A stretch of DNA of 64,000 bases. Source: Arsenophonus sp031446125 (lineage in GTDB: Bacteria; Pseudomonadota; Gammaproteobacteria; Enterobacterales; Enterobacteriaceae). The number at the start of each line of letters is the position of its first letter. Position 1 is the first letter of the stretch. The translations under genes and the position numbers were made by a program. The stretch covers positions 248,001-312,000 of the forward strand of contig CP132909.1 of assembly GCA_031446125.1 (NCBI GenBank), given 5' to 3'. Below, one piece after another: positions 58,900 to 64,000 of this stretch. The notes beneath the pieces are model-generated. The model was not told where the DNA came from, did no database searches, and saw nothing but the letters and a program-made list of their open reading frames with translations.

Positions 58900-60213
58900 T
58901 TAATATAATTTTAACTTTGGTCTTATGATACGATTAATAGCACTTACTAACATTATTAATCCAGTTTTTAAATAACCATGTAATACGATTTGATGCATGC
59001 GATATAACAAAATATACATTATGCGAGCGATTCTACCTTGGATCATCATATCATTTCGCATTAAATTTCCCATCAAATTACCAATGGTAGCAAAATGAGA
59101 TAATGAAACTAATGAACCATTATCTCTATATATATAATCTTGTAATTTTTTACCCTGTAGTGACAAAAGAATATTTTTATAACATAAAGTTGCCATTTGA
59201 TGAGCTGCTTGAGCACGTGGTGGTACAAATCCTCCATCTTTTTTCAAACAACATGCACAATCACCGATTGCAAAAATAGAATCATCTAAAGTAGTTTGTA
59301 ATGTTGATTTCACAACCAATTGATTAATTTTATTAGTTGTTAATCCTCCAATTTTTTGCATAAAATCTGCTACTTTAATACCGGCAACCCAAACCATGAG
59401 ATCTGCATCAATTTTTTTTCCTAATTGAGTATAAAATCCACTAGAATGTGCTTTAACAACCATTGTTTTTGTTAAAATACGTACACCTATTTTTTTTAAC
59501 TCATTATGTACTACTTTAGAAATTCTAAGAGGCAATGCTGGTAATATCCTTTCTCCAGCTTCAATTAAAGTTACATTAAGTATATCTTTTTTAATTTTTT
59601 TTAAAAAACCATAATTTATTAATTGTTCCATAGTATTATAAAGTTCAGCACACAGTTCTACTCCAGTCGCACCACCGCCTACTATCGCAATATTAATTGC
59701 ATCATTTGATTTGTTAATTTTTTTTTGATTTTCATAATCAAAAAATAAATTAAGCATCTTACTATGAAATCGATGTGCTTCATTAGGATTATCTAAAAAA
59801 ATACAGTATTTTTTTACACCATCAGTAGAAAAATCATTAGAAACACTACCTAAAGCCATTACTAAAATATCAAAATCTAATTTTCTTTCAGAAATTAATA
59901 TTTGTCCATTTTTATCATGTATAAGTTCTAATGTAATAGTTTTCTTTTTGCGATCAAGATTTTTTAAACAACCTAATTCGAAACGAAAATAATGATCACT
60001 GGCATGCGCTAAATAACTGATAGCATTTATGGAATAATCTAAAGATCCGGCTGCAACTTCATGAAGTAATGGTTTCCATAAGTGATTTTGGTTACAATCT
60101 ATCAATATAATTTCAGCTTTATTTTTTTTTCCTAAATGATCTCCTAATTTAGTTGCAAGTTCCAATCCTCCTACTCCACCACCTACAATTATGATTTTGG
60201 TTTTTGGTGTCAT
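58900..60213 (-). CDS. ndh: Type II NADH dehydrogenase
   Basis: 437 residues (E. coli Ndh 434). It is a membrane-associated, non-pumping NADH:quinone oxidoreductase. The FAD motif is IVGGGVGGLELATKLGDHLG near residues 9-28, the NADH motif is AIVGGGATGVELCAEL near 174-189, and GDCACCLKKDGGFVPPRAQAAHQMA near 310-334 belongs to the second FAD segment. PLLHEVAAGSLD is typical of Ndh. The C-terminal amphipathic part that contacts the membrane is basic and hydrophobic (LKTGLIMLVSAINRIIRPKLKLY). It lies beyond mfd, as in E. coli, with ycfJ, bhsA and ldtC missing. Confidence 0.96.
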   Translation of the reverse strand: MTPKTKIIIVGGGVGGLELATKLGDHLGKKNKAEIILIDCNQNHLWKPLLHEVAAGSLDYSINAISYLAHASDHYFRFELGCLKNLDRKKKTITLELIHDKNGQILISERKLDFDILVMALGSVSNDFSTDGVKKYCIFLDNPNEAHRFHSKMLNLFFDYENQKKINKSNDAINIAIVGGGATGVELCAELYNTMEQLINYGFLKKIKKDILNVTLIEAGERILPALPLRISKVVHNELKKIGVRILTKTMVVKAHSSGFYTQLGKKIDADLMVWVAGIKVADFMQKIGGLTTNKINQLVVKSTLQTTLDDSIFAIGDCACCLKKDGGFVPPRAQAAHQMATLCYKNILLSLQGKKLQDYIYRDNGSLVSLSHFATIGNLMGNLMRNDMMIQGRIARIMYILLYRMHQIVLHGYLKTGLIMLVSAINRIIRPKLKLY

Positions 60214-61417
60214 TATAACTACCTATTTTTAAATATATTTTTATTGCAAAAATTTAATAATAAGATTGAAGTTGGTATAATATATTAAATTAGATAATTC
60301 TTTTGATAAATATATTACTGAAAATAAATAATATATTTTATAGTTTTAAGAATGTAATTATCACAATACTTATTTTATTATCATCTAATATATGAGATTT
60401 ATATCTTAAATTACTTATTATATCAAATAGTCATACAACTTATTTATTAATTGTAAATTTTATCATGATAGATTATCTATTTTAACAAAAATATTTTTAA
60501 TTAATAATTTTATTTAATAAATATAAAAATACAAAATTAAATAATTAATAAAAATATTTTTTCTTATATATATCAATATTAAAAAAGATTTAAATAAAAA
60601 ATTATCTTAATGTTGGTATTACTAAAATTTAAGATTTAAATATTGAATTTTATTTTGTACTTCTTATGATAAACCAATATTTTTTATTAAAATAATTTTA
60701 TAAAAACTTTTCATACAAATTAGAAATTTTAAAAAAATTACTTTAATAAATTGTATTTTCTTCATTATACATATAAATTTTTCTGAAAAATTTAATATAA
60801 AATAACTATTAATTTTAATGATATATTTATAAAATAATATTTTAACATATTAATTTTTTATTGCAAATCAAAAGGAAAATTTAATCTTTTTATTCTTAAA
60901 TCTCTCTGTAGATTGAGTATGAGATTCAATAGATATTCTTAACGTTAGAATATAATATTTTTAATGAATTTTATAAAAAATATATGAATGACACTACAAA
61001 TTTTATATAAAAATTAATAATATTGATTATATTCGAATTTAATTTATAAAATACAAAATAAAATGATTTTATATCAGTAACTATATAACTTTAGTTACTA
61101 AAAAAATATTTCTATAAAAAAACAAAGAAGCAATACTGTGCTTCTATAAATATTTTTTATATAAACTTTCTATAAGAAAAACTAAAAAATCATAATTTTA
61201 ATTAAAAAATAAAAGATTAAGATAAAATTATCATCTATAATGAACGCAGATATATTGTTTGTTTTACCCTTACCTACTTATTTTGTTTTAGATTAATTTT
61301 ATGAATTTACTTAAAAATAAAAATGAACATCAAATAACCAGTCATTAATATCACTATAACGCATTTATAATAGAATTATTTATATCTACATTATAATAAA
61401 TCATAGGTTATAAAAAA
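60214..61417. other. Long gene-free divergent spacer
   Basis: 1.2 kb between ndh and sthA. Both promoters must lie in it. I see no coding remnant, tRNA or strong structured element. Confidence 0.55.
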
Positions 61418-62818
61418 ATGTCACAAATAAAATTTGATATGATTGTTATAGGTTCTGGTCCTGGAGGAGAAGGGACTGCAATGGGTTTAGTAAAAAAAGG
61501 AAAAAAAGTTGCAGTTATTGAGCGTTATAATAAAATCGGTGGTGGTTGCACCCACTGGGGGACTATACCTTCAAAAGCACTCAGACATGCAGTAAGCAGA
61601 ATTATTGAGTTTAATAAAAATTCATTATATAGTGATAGATCTAGTATTCTAAAATCTTCTTTTTTTGAAATTCTCAAACAAGCAGAAACTGTAATTAATA
61701 CACAAGTACAAATGAGACAGGGATTTTATGAAAGAAATGGTTGCAATATATTTATTGGTGAAGCCTCATTCATTAATGAACATACGTTGAAAATTTTTTA
61801 TGAAGATGGTTCTTATGATATTTTATATGGAGAAATTATCATTATTGCAACTGGTTCTCGACCTTATTGCCCTCCTGATGTTGATTTTGAACATTCACGA
61901 ATTTATAACAGTGATTCTATTTTACGTTTAAATAATGAACCACGTCATGTAGTTATTTACGGTGCTGGTGTTATTGGTTGCGAATATGCTTCAATTTTTA
62001 GAGGATTGGGTGTCAAAGTAGATTTAATTAATACTCGTAATCATTTACTATCATTTTTAGATCAAGAAATGTCCGATGCTTTATCGTATCATTTTTGGAA
62101 CAATGGTATTGTTATTCGACACAATGAAGAATATGAAAAAATAGAAGGAAAAGAAGACGGTGTAATTATCCATCTTAAATCAGGAAAAAAAGTAAAAGCT
62201 GATTGTTTATTATATGCCAATGGACGTACAGGAAATATAGATAATTTAAAACTAGAAAACATTCCTATTACTGTTGACGAAAGAAATTTAATCAAAGTAA
62301 ATTTATCATATTGTACTAATAATAAAAATATTTATGCTGTCGGTGATGTTATTGGATATCCTAGCCTAGCATCAGCTGCTTATAATCAAGGTCGTCTAGT
62401 TGCACGTAAAATTATCACTGGTAATCACAAAAATACAGATTTAATTAAAAATATCCCTACAGGGATATATACTATTCCTGAAATCAGTTCTATCGGAAAA
62501 ACCGAACAACAATTAACTAATATGAAAATCCCTTATGAAGTTGGTCGAGTTCAATTTAAAGATTTAGCCAGAGCCCAAATAGCTGGTATGAATGTAGGAA
62601 GTTTAAAAATATTATTTCATCGTGAAACATTAAAAATATTAGGTATTCATTGTTTTGGTGAACGTGCGGCAGAAATTATTCATATTGGTCAAGCTATTAT
62701 GGAACAAAAAAATAAAGGTAATAGCATTGAATATTTTATTAATACTACTTTTAACTATCCAACAATGGCAGAAGCATTTCGCGTAGCTGCATTTAATGGG
62801 TTAAATCGTCTTTTTTAA
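61418..62818 (+). CDS. sthA: Soluble pyridine nucleotide transhydrogenase
   Basis: 466 residues, the E. coli length. It transfers reducing equivalents between NADPH and NAD+ in the cytosol. The FAD motif is MIVIGSGPGGEGTAMGLVKKG near residues 8-28. GGGCTHWGTIPSKALRHAV near 41-59 has the Thr-for-Cys change that separates SthA from dithiol reductases such as lipoamide dehydrogenase. The NAD motif is VIYGAGVIGCEYASIF near 181-196, and the dimerisation domain ends in NYPTMAEAFRVAAFNGLNRLF. Its E. coli neighbours (oxyR, fabR, trmA) are absent. With Ndh it adjusts NADH/NADPH balance. Confidence 0.96.
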   Translation: MSQIKFDMIVIGSGPGGEGTAMGLVKKGKKVAVIERYNKIGGGCTHWGTIPSKALRHAVSRIIEFNKNSLYSDRSSILKSSFFEILKQAETVINTQVQMRQGFYERNGCNIFIGEASFINEHTLKIFYEDGSYDILYGEIIIIATGSRPYCPPDVDFEHSRIYNSDSILRLNNEPRHVVIYGAGVIGCEYASIFRGLGVKVDLINTRNHLLSFLDQEMSDALSYHFWNNGIVIRHNEEYEKIEGKEDGVIIHLKSGKKVKADCLLYANGRTGNIDNLKLENIPITVDERNLIKVNLSYCTNNKNIYAVGDVIGYPSLASAAYNQGRLVARKIITGNHKNTDLIKNIPTGIYTIPEISSIGKTEQQLTNMKIPYEVGRVQFKDLARAQIAGMNVGSLKILFHRETLKILGIHCFGERAAEIIHIGQAIMEQKNKGNSIEYFINTTFNYPTMAEAFRVAAFNGLNRLF

Positions 62819-64000
62819 TCAATAAATTTTCTAAGGAATAAAAATATAATCCATAAAAAATTAAGAAATAAACCAAATAAAACATAATTAAAAATTAATA
62901 AAATTATAAAAAAATCATTTTTATTAATTAAAATATTTAGTCAGTGTAATTATAAAAATTAAAAATATATCTATAATTTACAGAGTAATTTATTTAATTA
63001 AAATACAATTTTTTATTTGATATAAAAATTATATATGTTTATTTTTTATTGTCATTTCTTTATATTTTATAGGTATTGATATATTAAATAATCTAAGTCT
63101 AATATTTTGTCGAAATAACAATAATTTATTAAATTGTAACATTTTTATAACACTAAATATTTTATGAAAATAATAAAAATATTATTTTATTTATATTAAT
63201 GTTAATGTAACTTTTAAATTAACTCAAAATATTTTTTATAAAAAAATAGTATTATCTTTATAAAAATAAAAAAATAATATATATATTCTTTATTAAGAAT
63301 AAAATTTTTATGTCAAACATTTTATATCTATAAAATTTATGAAATATATTTATTCTATAAATTATGAATTTTATCTGAAATACATTGACTTATTTTTATT
63401 GATAAAAAAAGAAAAAACAAAATATTAGTATTTATGGTAATAAATAAATTAATGATTTTTTTTAAAAAGGTACAATATTTTATTGACCATCTAAATTTAA
63501 AAAAAACACGCATTAGATATAATTCTTACTTTATCATAAAAAACAATAATCTTAGATCCTCTTAAAAAAATCCACCATAATTATCCACCATAATATTTTA
63601 AAACAAAATACAAATTAAAGTTAAAAAAAACTCACAATTATTTTCGAAACGTGTAGAAAGATTTTTATTTAATTATGGATTGATATAATAAATTTTGTAT
63701 TCTTTTAAAATTAACCTAAGTTTTCTGTTTTTATAAAATTTATTTCCACAAGAATATTTCTAAAACTGATTACATTAATGATATAAAACTACTTTGAAAT
63801 ATTGTATTTTTTATCATAATGACAATAATAATCATCTTTCAAAAATTATAAATCCTTTTTCATCTTTGATTTATTTATCAAAAAAATATTAATTTAACTA
63901 TATTTTTTACTACAAAAAATAGATTATTGTTTTTCATAAAATTTTATTATTATGAAGTAACCACGGCAGGTAAAAATAAAGTCGCTACTTTTTTTTAAAA
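62819..64000. other. Right-edge spacer, no supported gene
   Basis: 1.2 kb of AT-rich sequence. It contains a near-perfect 13-base tandem repeat (TCCACCATAATTA, 63571-63596). At the extreme right the minus strand reads KKVATLFLPAVVTS and stops at 63950-63952. That could be the tail of a gene entering from beyond the window, but it is broken by an in-frame stop at 63995-63997. Confidence 0.4.

Noticed and set aside
62819..64000. Replication origin
   Set aside because: Only isolated near-matches to DnaA boxes, and no dnaA, dnaN, gidA or mioC nearby.

Overview
The window is AT-rich (about 80% by eye). It carries housekeeping genes whose closest remembered relatives are those of Escherichia coli and other Enterobacterales. 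Roughly 40 kb of the 64 kb is intact coding sequence. Spacers of 0.5-1.4 kb are common, and several genes are visibly decaying (proQ, manXYZ, plsX, the 5' half of mfd). Together this suggests a long-term insect endosymbiont of the gammaproteobacterial Enterobacterales whose genome is still shrinking. I cannot name the species. Retained p-aminobenzoate synthesis (pabB, pabC), a ferritin and a nicotinamide riboside importer would suit a symbiont of a blood-feeding insect, but that is inference.

Layout. 1-6.8 kb: end of grxA, ybjG, sdaC, gpmA, pnuC, tRNA-Lys and fabA. 7-12.8 kb: uup, a frameshifted proQ, ftnA and pabB. 13.4-16.1 kb: a mannose PTS operon manXYZ, wholly pseudogenised but still readable. 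17-24 kb: upp, ppk-ppx and trhP (yegQ). 24-30.5 kb, minus strand: tRNA-Leu, tRNA-Cys, tRNA-Gly, pgsA, lpoB, hinT, ycfH, holB, tmk and pabC. 30.6-36.1 kb, minus strand: the fatty-acid cluster fabF, acpP, fabG, fabD, fabH, a plsX remnant and rpmF. 37-41 kb: rluC and rne, divergent. 41.9-47.7 kb: yeeX, sbcB, lysP, tRNA-Pro and rplY. 48.6-51.6 kb: mnmA and purB. 52-60 kb: lolE-lolD-lolC, mfd (5' half eroded) and ndh. 61.4-62.8 kb: sthA. The last 1.2 kb has no supported gene.

Many blocks keep E. coli order with intervening genes deleted: gpmA-pnuC-tRNA-Lys, fabA-uup, upp-ppk-ppx, pgsA-glyW-cysT-leuZ, lpoB through rne, yeeX-sbcB, lysP-proL-rplY, mnmA-purB, and lolCDE-mfd-ndh. Functionally the window covers membrane lipid synthesis (fab genes, pgsA), lipoprotein sorting (lolCDE), peptidoglycan synthase activation (lpoB), folate precursor synthesis (pabB/pabC), nucleotide salvage and synthesis (upp, tmk, purB), tRNA and rRNA modification (mnmA, trhP, rluC), RNA decay (rne), redox balance (ndh, sthA) and a few importers (sdaC, lysP, pnuC).

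I found no mobile element, CRISPR array, prophage, toxin-antitoxin or defence system, and nothing that looks like an undescribed multi-gene system. The unusual items are smaller. proQ can be put back in frame by one extra A in an A8 run. Mfd is decapitated by an eroded, frameshifted 5' half. ACP has an 8-residue insertion that looks like a tandem duplication. A GC-rich 13-bp hairpin sits between acpP and fabF. lysP has no standard start codon. Family assignments rest on remembered sequences, not on database searches.
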